This document shows, piece after piece, positions 25,584 through 34,170 of a stretch of 64,000 bases of DNA (position 1 is its first letter; each line of letters begins with the position of its first letter). The DNA is from Bacteroidota bacterium (lineage in GTDB: Bacteria > Bacteroidota > Rhodothermia > Rhodothermales > UBA10348), in NCBI GenBank assembly GCA_029262835.1, contig JAJCYQ010000003.1:1-64000 (forward strand). Direction: 5' to 3'. Below the pieces are notes generated by a model that saw only the letters and a program-made list of their open reading frames with translations, was not told the origin of the DNA and did no database searches. The translations under genes were made by a program, and so were the position numbers.

Positions 25584-26864
25584 GTGAAAATCAATCCATC
25601 TTTTGATCCGAAAAACCCGGACTCCCCGAAACTCCGTGTGTGCATTCTCGGGGCGACTGGCGCCGTCGGCCAGCGCTTCATTAAACTCCTCGAGCACCAC
25701 CCGTGGTTCGAAGTCACCGCCGTCGCCGCCTCCGAACGCAGCGCCGGCCGCCCCTATCGCGATGCCGTCGACTGGCTCGGCCACCACCCCATCCCCCCGG
25801 CCGTCGCCGATATGACCGTCGGCACCTGCGTGCCACCCCCTCACTCAACCCCGAGCATCCCCAGCGATTCACACAACCCAGCAACCCCTGCCGACCAAGC
25901 CTCGCAATCGCGCCCGTTTGATCTGGTCTTCTCTGGCCTCGATTCCTCCGTCGCCGAAGAAGTTGAATCCGCCTTGGCCGCCGCCGGATACCCGGTCATC
26001 TCGAACGCCAAGAACCACCGGATGTACCCCGACGTGCCCCTCCTCGTCCCGGAGGTCAACCCCGATCATCTGGCGCTGATCGACCAACAATGTAGGGTCG
26101 AAGACGTCAACTCGACTCAGTCGAAACACTTCTCAGGTAGCGCTTCAGCAGTAGACACCGGGTCGAAAGGATTCATTGTTACCAATCCAAACTGCGCCAC
26201 CGTGGGCCTCGTCTTGGCCCTCAAACCCCTGCACGATGCGTTCGGCGTTGAATCTGTCCTCGTCACGACCATGCAGGCCATATCCGGCGCCGGATACCCT
26301 GGCGTCCCGGCGCTTGACATCCTCGGCAACATCATTCCCCACATTGGTGGCGAAGAAGACAAGCTTGAAACCGAACCCCTGAAGATCCTCGGCCGACTCA
26401 GGAATCCAGATCGTGCCGAATACGAATCCAGTCAGACTGACAACGGAGGGTCCAGCCGTACACAACCCCTCGAAATCGCCCCAGCCAATATTGCGGTTAG
26501 CGCCAGCGTGAACCGGGTCCCGGTTGTTGACGGTCACCTGGAGAGCGTCTCGGTGCGCCTGACCGGCTCGCCATCTCCCGAAGCCGTCGCTGACGTCCTT
26601 CGCCATTGGCGCGCGCCGGACGTCGTCCGCTCCCTACCGTCATCTCCCGAAAAGCCCCTCGAAGTATTCGACGACCCCTCCTTCCCGCAACCGGCGCGCC
26701 ACGCAGGCCTCGGCCGCGGCATGACGGTATCCATAGGCAAAATCCGCGCCTGCCCCGTGCTCGGCATCAAGTTCAACATTTTGTCGCACAACACGATACG
26801 AGGGGCCGCCGGAGGTGCTGTCCTGTGCGCCGAGCTGCTGGTGCGCCAGAACGTTGTACCGTAA
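25584..26864 (+). CDS. asd: Aspartate-semialdehyde dehydrogenase with three low-complexity insertions
   Basis: Reduces aspartyl phosphate with NADPH to aspartate semialdehyde. The GTG start gives MKINPSFDPK; the NADP motif is VCILGATGAVGQR (19-31), the catalytic Cys204 is in NPNCATVGL, and the IGGEEDKLETE segment marks the fungal/archaeal-type subfamily; HNTIRGAAGGAVL closes it. At 426 residues it is 60-70 longer than relatives because of insertions at about 82-110 (HSTPSIPSDSHNPATPADQA), 171-195 and 273-298. It is the last gene of the riboswitch-controlled operon, 8 nt after the kinase. The insertions sit between conserved blocks and probably form surface loops. Confidence 0.92.
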   Translation: MKINPSFDPKNPDSPKLRVCILGATGAVGQRFIKLLEHHPWFEVTAVAASERSAGRPYRDAVDWLGHHPIPPAVADMTVGTCVPPPHSTPSIPSDSHNPATPADQASQSRPFDLVFSGLDSSVAEEVESALAAAGYPVISNAKNHRMYPDVPLLVPEVNPDHLALIDQQCRVEDVNSTQSKHFSGSASAVDTGSKGFIVTNPNCATVGLVLALKPLHDAFGVESVLVTTMQAISGAGYPGVPALDILGNIIPHIGGEEDKLETEPLKILGRLRNPDRAEYESSQTDNGGSSRTQPLEIAPANIAVSASVNRVPVVDGHLESVSVRLTGSPSPEAVADVLRHWRAPDVVRSLPSSPEKPLEVFDDPSFPQPARHAGLGRGMTVSIGKIRACPVLGIKFNILSHNTIRGAAGGAVLCAELLVRQNVVP

Positions 26865-26883
26865 AGTCCAAAAAAATGAACAC

Positions 26884-28050
26884 ATGAAAAACGTCATCAC
26901 CTGTTGCTGCGCTACCGTTCTGTTCTCTGTTCTGTTGTCCTCGTGCTCGTACGTGGCGAACGTGCGCCTGCTGACCGGGGGGGAAATCCGGCGGACCAAC
27001 TACGTGGAGGTCATCCCCTTTGAGTACCGGAAGGATCTGATTGTTGTCCAGGCCCGCCTCAATGGCGACATGCAGGAGAGGGAATTTATTCTCGATACGG
27101 GGGCGTTCGACAGCAAGGTGGAGAAAGAACTCGCCGACCGGCTCGCGCTGGACGTGATAGCCCGGAAGACCAACAGCACGGCGCAAGGCATCAGTCAGAG
27201 CATTGAAGTCGTCCGGATTGATTCGGTCGGGCTGGGGGAAACGACGGCGTACGATATCGGCGCGGGCAAATTGACGTATGCACCGTCATCGGCCAGTCAG
27301 TGTATTGCCGCAGATGGAATCATTGGCGCCAATCTCATGAAATTGGCCCACTGGAAAATCGACTACGAGTCGAAAAAGCTTCATTTTTCCGACGGGGCCT
27401 TTGAAGCAGGCAGCGGTGCGCATTCCGTGTCGTTCGACCGGCCCATGCTGTCGGGGACGCCCAGCATCGACATTGAAATTGATGGTGTGGATGTGGACGA
27501 TGTCCTGTTCGATGTGGGCTACAATGGCGGCCTGGTGCTGCCTATGTCACTCGCGGATCGCTTCGACAGCCCCACCGTGATGACGGTCCTCGACAAATCA
27601 ACATCCGGCATTTTCGGAACCCGGGAAGACTCCCTGCTGGTCAAGGAATTGACGGTGCGCCTGGGCGAGGACCGGATACGCGTCCCGGTGTCTTTCTCGT
27701 CCGTCGGCAAAGGCTTGCTGGGGAATGATTTCCTGGAGCACTTCGAGGTCATCATCAACTACGATACCAAAACCATCCATCTGGATCGGCGGGAAGATGT
27801 CCATGTCGTCGCGCCCCGCAACTTCATGGTGGCCAGCGAGGGCGATTCGCTCTGGGTCGTCAACAGGACGACGCGTGACCTGGGTCTGGCGCTCGGCGAC
27901 ACGTTGCGGTCGGTCAACGGCAAGACGCCCGTTGATCTGTTCTCGTCGTTTTGCGACTACTTCATGAACGTGGACCGACTCTTCGATGCCGACGACTTGG
28001 TTGTCGAGCGCATGGACGGCACGACGCTCTCCATCACCGATAAGGAGTAG
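26884..28050 (+). CDS. Lipoprotein with two retropepsin-like aspartyl protease repeats and a PDZ-like tail
   Basis: A 388-residue envelope protein starting MKNVITCCCATVLFSVLLSSC, a signal peptide with lipobox Cys at residue 21. The first domain has the aspartic-protease motif FILDTGAFDS and the flap/second-motif region DGIIGANLM. A second, degenerate copy reads VLFDVGYNGGLVLP (Val in place of Thr) with GLLGNDFLEHFEV. A PDZ-like end follows (RDLGLALGDTLRSVNGKTP). Periplasmic clan AA proteases of this double-domain type occur in Bacteroidota, with substrates mostly unknown. Whether the second DVG is catalytic is doubtful; the pair may act as one pseudo-dimer with a single good aspartate. The gene follows asd after 19 nt and may be read with it. 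Confidence 0.78.
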   Translation: MKNVITCCCATVLFSVLLSSCSYVANVRLLTGGEIRRTNYVEVIPFEYRKDLIVVQARLNGDMQEREFILDTGAFDSKVEKELADRLALDVIARKTNSTAQGISQSIEVVRIDSVGLGETTAYDIGAGKLTYAPSSASQCIAADGIIGANLMKLAHWKIDYESKKLHFSDGAFEAGSGAHSVSFDRPMLSGTPSIDIEIDGVDVDDVLFDVGYNGGLVLPMSLADRFDSPTVMTVLDKSTSGIFGTREDSLLVKELTVRLGEDRIRVPVSFSSVGKGLLGNDFLEHFEVIINYDTKTIHLDRREDVHVVAPRNFMVASEGDSLWVVNRTTRDLGLALGDTLRSVNGKTPVDLFSSFCDYFMNVDRLFDADDLVVERMDGTTLSITDKE

Positions 28051-28120
28051 TTGGTGAGAGATGAAACCCGAATGTTATTACGTAAGTATACACATTCGTT
28101 TCATCAAAACGCACCAGGTC

Positions 28121-28348
28121 ATGCACAAGGAAACCACCATACGCCAGGTCGGAAATTCGCTGGGGACGACGTTCCCGAAGGAGATGCTTGATCGCATGCA
28201 TCTGGGGAAAGGAGATACCATATATATCGTCGAGACCGCAAACGGGTTATTGCTGACGCCCTTCGATCCGGAATTCAGTAAGGCGATGGAGGTGTACGAG
28301 AAGGGAGCCGCCAAATATCGCAATGCGCTCAGGGAGCTCGCCAAATGA
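28121..28348 (+). CDS. AbrB/MazE-type antitoxin of a type II toxin-antitoxin pair
   Basis: A 75-residue swapped-hairpin DNA-binding antitoxin: MHKETTIRQVGNSLGTTFPK, then LHLGKGDTIY-like MHLGKGDTIYIVETANG and a C-terminal toxin-binding helix (MEVYEKGAAKYRNALRELAK). The shorter ATG start is chosen because it begins the family homology. The stop overlaps the Doc start (ATGA), the usual antitoxin-first arrangement, so the pair should be translationally coupled and repressed by the complex at the upstream promoter. Confidence 0.9.
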   Translation: MHKETTIRQVGNSLGTTFPKEMLDRMHLGKGDTIYIVETANGLLLTPFDPEFSKAMEVYEKGAAKYRNALRELAK

Positions 28349-28761
28349 CGGCTCGAAGGGATCTGTCCATCCGCGGCGAGGAGCCGGTGTGGCTCTCGAG
28401 GACGCTACTCGACGTCGTACACGCCGACCTGATTGCCCAGCACGGTGGCTCGACGGGGGTCCGTGATGATGGACTGATTGAATCGGCATTGGCACGGCCT
28501 CAGAACACACTGGCCTACGGTGGCGCTGTGGACCTGGCCGCTCTGGCTGCGGCCTACGCCGTAGGACTCGCTAAGAACCACGGTTATATTGACGGCAACA
28601 AACGCATAGCCTTCATGGCGATGTACGTTTTTCTCGGAATCAATGGTGTCGAGCTCGATGCTCCGGAGCCGGAGGTGGTTCGAATCATGACGGACGTGGC
28701 CACGGGCGCCGTTGGAGAGGCGGAGATGGCCGTGTGGATTCGGGAGAATGCTCCGTCGTGA
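28345..28761 (+). CDS. doc: Doc-family (death-on-curing) Fic-fold toxin
   Basis: A 138-residue Fic-fold toxin. Doc proteins phosphorylate elongation factor Tu and arrest translation. The signature loop reads KNHGYIDGNKRIAF (H, D, G, N, K, R all present), and HGGSTGVRDDGLIESALARPQ is the conserved N-terminal block. The DGNKR form with an intact His and Lys supports an active enzyme. It overlaps the antitoxin gene by 4 nt. A decayed relative of the same pair lies at 30639-30846. Confidence 0.93.
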   Translation: MTARRDLSIRGEEPVWLSRTLLDVVHADLIAQHGGSTGVRDDGLIESALARPQNTLAYGGAVDLAALAAAYAVGLAKNHGYIDGNKRIAFMAMYVFLGINGVELDAPEPEVVRIMTDVATGAVGEAEMAVWIRENAPS

Positions 28762-29240
28762 GGATAAGTGACAGAGGCGTTCAATTTCGACAAGACTCAG
28801 GTAACCCAAATGGTGAGAACGCAGGCATCGATCAAGCTGACCAGGATCAATTCCCTGGACGGCAGTTACCTGCATTGCTCCAAGCGATTGTCGGATGCCG
28901 GACCGTCAGATTACATCTGGTTCGATTACGACCATCGAGAGACCTGTATCTGAAAACGGAGTGCAAGGAATACCTGGATGCATTGGCACGCACCGCTCAG
29001 GCAATCAGGGGATTTGAATCGCCATTGGCCATGGAGGCATTGGCTACGGCTGATTGGCTTGTGAATCGACAGCACACCCCGCCCAACCTCTCGGATGTCA
29101 GGAAAGGAATAGCGGAGTGGATGCCGAGCGATCCATCCGCAGGCGTGCGCAAACTTCGAATCTTCGAAGACCGATTACTGGCGTCGGCACTTGGGCAAAT
29201 TAAAGAACACATGCCCGACATGGCGTCGAGTACTGCTTGA
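28734..29240 (+). CDS. Uncharacterised ORF, possibly a frameshifted or truncated antitoxin C-terminus
   Basis: Open for 168 codons, overlapping the doc end by 28 nt. The last two thirds look like real protein (ECKEYLDALARTAQAIRGF, ESPLAMEALATADWLVNRQ, LRIFEDRLLASALGQIKEH). The first third is poor, while another frame from 28768 (MTEAFNFDKTQVTQMVRTQ) reads better until 28950, suggesting a frameshift near there. The GFESPLAMEALATADWL segment is reminiscent of the tail of DarG-like macrodomain antitoxins, but this is a weak resemblance. I would not assign a function. Confidence 0.35.
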   Translation: MDSGECSVVRISDRGVQFRQDSGNPNGENAGIDQADQDQFPGRQLPALLQAIVGCRTVRLHLVRLRPSRDLYLKTECKEYLDALARTAQAIRGFESPLAMEALATADWLVNRQHTPPNLSDVRKGIAEWMPSDPSAGVRKLRIFEDRLLASALGQIKEHMPDMASSTA

Positions 29241-29451
29241 TCTGCCGCTCAAGGACGGCCGCTCAATCCCCTTACAGTTCGGTTCCGCGCTTGTAGTACG
29301 CGAAGTGGCCGTCGGGGTGCTCGTGCTCGTCCGAGATGATCATCTGTTCCGACGCATCAGGCTGGTCTCCCCGGTTTCCATCCTATTTGGGTGTGCTATT
29401 CTGTATTCTGTGCTTTGACAGAACCCACGAAGAGGTGAGGAAGGTAGAACG
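29241..29451. other. Intergenic stretch with a 23-codon minus-strand remnant
   Basis: The minus strand from 29343 to 29272 encodes MIISDEHEHPDGHFAYYKRG plus TEL and a stop. The composition is protein-like, but it is far too short for a gene, so probably a C-terminal leftover of a lost gene. The right part (29425-29451) holds a purine-rich ribosome-binding region, GAGGTGAGGAAGG, for the next gene. Confidence 0.3.
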
Positions 29452-30426
29452 ATGAAAGCAGTAGTATTGAACACGTATGGGCCGCCGGCTGGCCTCCAGA
29501 TCAAGGACGTGGCCAGGCCGGTTCCGAAGGCCCGGGAAGTGCTGGTGAAGGTGCGCGCCGCATCCATCAATGATTGGGATTGGGGGCTTGTCAGGGGCAC
29601 ACCGTTCGTTATCCGTCTCATCCACGGTCTGCGCAGGCCGCGAATCCGTATTCCCGGGGTGGACATCTCCGGCAGCGTAGAGGCCGTGGGGGGCGAAGTG
29701 ACGTCCTGCATGGTCGGCGACGAGGTGTACGGCGATCTGTCGGATTCCGGCTTCGGCGGGTTTGCCGAATATGTCTGCGTACCGGAACGCGCGCTGGCCA
29801 AAAAGCCGGCGAACATGAGCCATGTGGATGCCGCAACCCTGCCCCATGCCGGATTGCTCGCGCTTCAGGGACTCGTGGCCAAGGGGAAGGTGACAGCCGG
29901 ACAGAGCGTGCTTATCAACGGCGCCGGGGGTGGGGTCGGGACGTTGGGCATCCAGATCCTGAAATCATTCGGGGTGACCGTCGCGGGCGTGGACAGCGCG
30001 GAGAAATTGGATATGATGCGGTCGATGGGATTCGATACCGTGATGGACTATCGATCGGTGGATTTTACCCGGACCGGAAAGCAATACGATCTCATTCTCG
30101 ATGCCAAATCGAACCGGAGCGTGTTCAAGTATGCGCGCTCGCTCAAGAAGCATGGTACGTATGTCACCGTTGGCGGATCGTTGCCCCGGTTATTCGAAAT
30201 CCTGGTGGTCGGTTCGTTGATTTCACTGTTCACCAGCAAGAGACTGCTGGTGCTTGGTCTTCAGCCTAATCGCGGATTGGACCGGCTGTCTGAACTCGCC
30301 GAAAAAGGGCAGTTGAAGCCGGTGGTCGATGGTCCGTACGGGATCGATGACATCCCCCGGTTGATCCAGTATTTCGGGGACGGTCGGCACCTGGGGAAGA
30401 TTGTTATCGACATGGACGGGAACTGA
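29452..30426 (+). CDS. Zinc-independent MDR-family NAD(P)-dependent oxidoreductase (quinone-oxidoreductase-like)
   Basis: A 324-residue medium-chain dehydrogenase/reductase. GroES-like N-terminus (MKAVVLNTYGPPAGLQIKDV, VLVKVRAASINDWDW), the VDISGSVEAVG and GDEVYGDL segments, and the Rossmann motif NGAGGGVGTLGIQILK at ~155-170. Structural and catalytic zinc Cys residues are absent, which places it with quinone/enone reductases (QOR, reticulon-4-interacting-protein-like). Electron acceptor unknown. It has a strong purine-rich ribosome-binding site and is bracketed by decayed TA and rsgA sequences, so it may have arrived with them. Confidence 0.88.
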   Translation: MKAVVLNTYGPPAGLQIKDVARPVPKAREVLVKVRAASINDWDWGLVRGTPFVIRLIHGLRRPRIRIPGVDISGSVEAVGGEVTSCMVGDEVYGDLSDSGFGGFAEYVCVPERALAKKPANMSHVDAATLPHAGLLALQGLVAKGKVTAGQSVLINGAGGGVGTLGIQILKSFGVTVAGVDSAEKLDMMRSMGFDTVMDYRSVDFTRTGKQYDLILDAKSNRSVFKYARSLKKHGTYVTVGGSLPRLFEILVVGSLISLFTSKRLLVLGLQPNRGLDRLSELAEKGQLKPVVDGPYGIDDIPRLIQYFGDGRHLGKIVIDMDGN

Positions 30427-30436
30427 GGTGCGCAGT

Positions 30437-30568
30437 CCAGTCGCAGACGACCAGCAGCGCCTCGTCCGACTCGGCCAGGAACCGGAAACGGCCGGTAAGC
30501 TCCGCTCGAATTTCAGCCACTCCGACGAGGACGGTCATCTCGTATGGGTGAATGGACGACACGCGGAC
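30437..30568 (-). pseudogene. N-terminal fragment of a second rsgA-like gene
   Basis: The minus strand encodes VRVSSIHPYEMTVLVGVAEI, RAELTGRFRFLAESDEALLV and VCDW. This matches the N-terminus of the intact RsgA at 36431-37456 almost residue for residue (VLVGEAEVRAELTGRFRF, AESDEALPVVGDW). Homology stops at the Trp; no GTPase domain follows. DNA identity is clearly high over ~130 nt. It is a partial duplication of the 5' end, not a gene. Confidence 0.8.
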
Positions 30569-30638
30569 ACACCAGAAGATAACCATTGTCAAACCTGTGC
30601 TCCGCATACACCATGTACGTTAACATGATGGCCCGACA

Positions 30639-30776
30639 ATGAGTGAAATGACAAACGTGAGACGTTTTGGGGGATCGCTCGGAATCATTATTCCCAAAGC
30701 CGTTGCCGAGGCCATGGAAGACGCGAGGGCGATCGAGCGTACGCATCGGGACGTGTTCCGCGAGTTGTCGAAATGA
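30639..30776 (+). pseudogene. AbrB-type antitoxin with internal deletion
   Basis: A 45-codon frame, MSEMTNVRRFGGSLGIIIPK then AVAEAMEDARAIERTHRDVF and RELSK. Both ends align with the intact antitoxin at 28121 (RQVGNSLGTTFPKEML and YRNALRELAK), but the middle ~30 residues (the LHLGKGDTIYI hairpin and linker) are gone while the frame is kept. The fold cannot be complete. A Doc remnant follows directly, as in the intact pair. Confidence 0.7.
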
Positions 30777-30783
30777 CAGGCGT

Positions 30784-30846
30784 GCGCTGTCGGACCCGGC
30801 GGCAGAATACGGTGCGGGATTTGCCAAAAATCATCCCTTCTGGTGC
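30784..30846 (+). pseudogene. Doc toxin remnant
   Basis: The frame encodes ALSDPAAEYGAGFAKNHPFW, matching the AAYAVGLAKNHGYIDGNKR region of the intact Doc up to the Fic His, then diverges. The DGNKR residues and both flanks are missing. Together with the preceding antitoxin remnant this is a dead second copy of the AbrB/Doc module. Confidence 0.6.
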
Positions 30847-30968
30847 CACGTGCGTAGCTCTCGTCACGGATGGCTCCTCCCAAGCCCAGGATCGTTACGG
30901 ATCTGCGCTATAGACCGCGTACGTTCGTATCGTGTACGTCCTGATCGGTCATCCAAACAGCAGCAGCT

Positions 30969-31958
30969 ATGAACTATATCGCCCACCGCGCCGTCCTGGC
31001 CAGCGCCCAACGTGCTTTTCCTGTTTTCACTTTGCGCACCTTTCTGACAGTTGCGCTGCTTTTTCCGTTGGCGCACGTCAGCGCGGAACGTTCCGAAGCT
31101 CGGCAGGCCGCCACAAGACAGGCCGCCCCAAGCGCAGCCGCCGACCCGCTCCGCATTTTCATCTCCGTCGACATGGAAGGTATTGGCGGGATCGGCACGA
31201 ACAAGATGGTTTCCTCCTCCGGAAAGGACTACGCGACGGGGCGACGCCTCATGACCGATGAGGTAAATACCGTCGTGGGGGCCATTTTTGAGCACGGCCC
31301 GGCCGAAATCCTCGTCAACGATTCGCATGGGGACATGCAGAACCTCCTGCACACGGAGCTCGACCCGCGGGTCGCCTACATCCAGGGCAACACAAAACCC
31401 CTCGGCATGGTGCAGGGACTCGACAATACGTTCGATGCGGCCATTTTCATTGGATACCACAGCCGGGCGGGCACAGAAGGTGGCTTTCTGGCGCACACGG
31501 GATCGGGCGCCGTGAAGGGGCTTTGGATCAACGGCACGGAAGTCGGCGAGGGCGGTATGAACGCATTTTACGCCGGAAGCATGGGCGTACCGGTTATCCT
31601 GGCGAGCGGAGACCGGGTCTTTGCCGAGCAGTTCGCGGCGCTCACGGGGAGCAGCACGGTAGCTGTCAAGGAGGCCGTTGCCTACCAGGTGGCGCGGCTC
31701 ACGCACCCGGACGAGGTGCGCCGGCGCCTGGCCGAGGCTACGCGCGAAGCGCTCGCTGGCCTCGAGACCGCCCGCCCGCTGGAGGTCACGACACCTGTCA
31801 CCGTCGAAATGAAATTCGCCACGACGGCGCGCGCAGAAATTCTCCAGGCCATTCCGGACATGCAGCGCGTCGACGGGTACACGGTCGCCTACACCGCGCG
31901 CACCATGGACGAAGCGTACCGGCTCATTCGTCTCATGTACAAATACATCAGTTGGTAG
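30969..31958 (+). CDS. M55-family D-aminopeptidase (DppA-like)
   Basis: A 329-residue zinc peptidase of the family that hydrolyses D-Ala-containing peptides such as those from peptidoglycan. Motifs: ISVDMEGIGGI (Asp and Glu metal ligands), LVNDSHGDMQN (His ligand), IFIGYHSRAGTEGGFLAHT and ASGDRVFAEQ. An N-terminal hydrophobic segment (TFLTVALLFPLAHVSA) suggests export to the periplasm. It is convergent with the S9 peptidase gene and overlaps its 3' end by 11 nt. The two peptidases are not co-transcribed, but both would act on envelope or imported peptides. Confidence 0.92.
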   Translation: MNYIAHRAVLASAQRAFPVFTLRTFLTVALLFPLAHVSAERSEARQAATRQAAPSAAADPLRIFISVDMEGIGGIGTNKMVSSSGKDYATGRRLMTDEVNTVVGAIFEHGPAEILVNDSHGDMQNLLHTELDPRVAYIQGNTKPLGMVQGLDNTFDAAIFIGYHSRAGTEGGFLAHTGSGAVKGLWINGTEVGEGGMNAFYAGSMGVPVILASGDRVFAEQFAALTGSSTVAVKEAVAYQVARLTHPDEVRRRLAEATREALAGLETARPLEVTTPVTVEMKFATTARAEILQAIPDMQRVDGYTVAYTARTMDEAYRLIRLMYKYISW

Positions 31959-34170
31959 ACGGCGGCAGGCCCACCCACTGCATGAGCAGGGCCAGTTGTT
32001 CGGCATGCGTGCGGGCACGCTGCTCGGCTGTTGCGCCGGCCGAATGCCCGGCACCCCACGTGATCTGGAGCAGCACGGGATTGTCACAGGACTGGGCCGC
32101 CTGCAGGGCCGCTACATATTTGTAGGCATGCATCGGCGTTGAGGTCTCGTCTTCCGAACCGGCCTGGACGAGCATCGGGGGGTAGCACCGACCCGGCTCA
32201 ATCCGGTGATAAGGTGAGTAGCCGACAAGTACGTCGAAGTCGTCCTTGATTTCCGGGTCTCCATATTCGGGGATGTACGATGTGCCGGCGCCGAACTCTT
32301 TCATTCGGACCATGTCCAGGAAAGGGTAGTCAATCATGACGGCGCCGATCAACTCTGGATGGCGGTTTGCGACGATGGCTGGAAGCATACCGCTTGCACT
32401 ACCGCCGTTGACGACAAGTTGGCGGGGCGCCGTATACCCCTTTTGGACCAGGAATTCGGCCGCAGCCACGTAGTCGGCAATCCAGGTTTCCCGGTTTTGT
32501 CGGATACCGGCCTCGTGCCACTCGGGACCGTATTCGCCTCCGCCCCGCACGTGGACGACTGCGTATATACCGCCGTTCTGAAGCCACGGAATCATATACT
32601 GTTGCCACGGAAAGGCTGCCCAGGCCCAGGCGCCGTAGCCGTAGAGGAACGTCGGAGCCTCCGCACCAGGTTTCAGGTCTTTGTGTCGGACGATGGAAAC
32701 CGGAATCTGCGTACCATCGGCACTTGTGGCAAACAGAACTTCGGACGTGAAGTCGGAGGGATCCAGCAGGAGCTTCGGCTGGAAAAAGACGTCTGCTTCC
32801 GGATCGTCATCCTCCAGATTGACCGAGTAAATGGTACCTGGATTGGTCAGGCTCCCCATACCGAACCAGGCGATTTCAGAATCCGGGTTCTCGTTGAAGC
32901 CAAAGATATTCGTTGCCTGAACGTCTACGTCCGTCACGAACGTTCCATTCTTATGGAAAATGCGGATGAACGACGTCGTTTCGCGGACATATTGGACAAG
33001 GAGGTGATTTTCGTATTCGGCGACGCCCTGGATGGGCCATTCTGCCTCTTCCACCACGGTCTGGACGGCGGTCGGCCTCCTGTTTCCAATGCCCGATTCG
33101 GGGTCCACGGCGACAATGCGCATGTTCTCGGCCTGGTCTGTTGTCCGGATAAGAAGGAGGTCGCCGTACGTGCCTTCATAGGCCAACTGGGCCGCGTTTG
33201 AGGCGAAAAGCTCGCGAACGGCCGGCCGGGCGCCTGGCCGGGTGGCTGTCCGGTCACGCTCAAATTCCTGGAGTGACATGATGTAGAGCCGCTCGTTAAC
33301 GCCGGAAAACGTTCCACCGCTCGCCGAGCCCTCGAGCACGAGGTACCGTCCGTCGGAGGTTGTCTGCAGGGCGATGGTCAGCTCATTCCCGTCTGGTTGT
33401 TCCCAGATGAAAGGGTCCGCCTCCTGGTCGGTGCCTATCCTGTGGAAATGAATGCGTGGCTTACTGAGAGGAGCCTGTGGATTATCAGGGATATCATGTC
33501 GCGGGTAGAAGAATCCCGATTCGTCGGGCAACCAGGCCAGCGGGGCACCGGCCACGACGCCGGACAGGGTTTCTGCGGCCCATTCTCTATTTTCTGTTCG
33601 CAGAAGACGCAGGTTTCTCCATCGGGTAGGCCCGTCCGACGACAGTACGGGCACCCACGTGCCTTGGGGGCTGATTCTTCCCGTGCCTACGTACTCATTT
33701 TGCATCCGGGCCGCATTGGCGTCGACGAGCAGCCGGCCGGGCGGCTTGCCATCACGGCTCGCTACATGCAGATTCACGACCGATTGACCGGGATCTGCGA
33801 AGAACGTGAACAGCCACGGACCCCTCAAAAGGGGAGGCCTCATGGTCTCGCGCTCGCGCCAGGCCGTGATTTGCTCGACGAGACCGTCTATTTGACCTTC
33901 CTGAGGCAGAATGGTTTTCAGGAGCGAGTCCTGGCTGGCGAGCCATGTCATCAACTCCTCGGAGTCGAGATCCTCCATCCAGCGATAGGGGTCGGCAACC
34001 TGCGTTTCGTGGAAAACGTCGATCTGATCCACGATCCGCGCGTGCGGATACGCGTCTGGATCGATGCGCGTGCCCGCATCCTGGCCCTGGCACGCAGCTA
34101 CGCAGGAGAGAACAAGTACAGGAACGATACAGCGGAGCGGGAAACGGAGCAGGCACGCAAGTCGGGTCAT
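31948..34170 (-). CDS. Prolyl oligopeptidase-family serine peptidase (S9), lipoprotein
   Basis: A protein of ~740 residues from the ATG giving MTRLACLLRF, with a lipoprotein signal (VLVLSCVAAC). The N-terminal DPYRWMEDLDS and the seven-bladed propeller domain (~residues 60-430) precede the hydrolase. The Ser nucleophile is in VVNGGSASGMLPA, the Asp lies in the LVQAGSEDETSTP region and the His in TWGAGHSAG. It should cleave short peptides after proline on the outer face of a membrane. The neighbouring wHTH regulator upstream on the same strand may control it; there are 114 nt between them. Confidence 0.92.
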   Translation of the reverse strand: MTRLACLLRFPLRCIVPVLVLSCVAACQGQDAGTRIDPDAYPHARIVDQIDVFHETQVADPYRWMEDLDSEELMTWLASQDSLLKTILPQEGQIDGLVEQITAWRERETMRPPLLRGPWLFTFFADPGQSVVNLHVASRDGKPPGRLLVDANAARMQNEYVGTGRISPQGTWVPVLSSDGPTRWRNLRLLRTENREWAAETLSGVVAGAPLAWLPDESGFFYPRHDIPDNPQAPLSKPRIHFHRIGTDQEADPFIWEQPDGNELTIALQTTSDGRYLVLEGSASGGTFSGVNERLYIMSLQEFERDRTATRPGARPAVRELFASNAAQLAYEGTYGDLLLIRTTDQAENMRIVAVDPESGIGNRRPTAVQTVVEEAEWPIQGVAEYENHLLVQYVRETTSFIRIFHKNGTFVTDVDVQATNIFGFNENPDSEIAWFGMGSLTNPGTIYSVNLEDDDPEADVFFQPKLLLDPSDFTSEVLFATSADGTQIPVSIVRHKDLKPGAEAPTFLYGYGAWAWAAFPWQQYMIPWLQNGGIYAVVHVRGGGEYGPEWHEAGIRQNRETWIADYVAAAEFLVQKGYTAPRQLVVNGGSASGMLPAIVANRHPELIGAVMIDYPFLDMVRMKEFGAGTSYIPEYGDPEIKDDFDVLVGYSPYHRIEPGRCYPPMLVQAGSEDETSTPMHAYKYVAALQAAQSCDNPVLLQITWGAGHSAGATAEQRARTHAEQLALLMQWVGLPPSTN

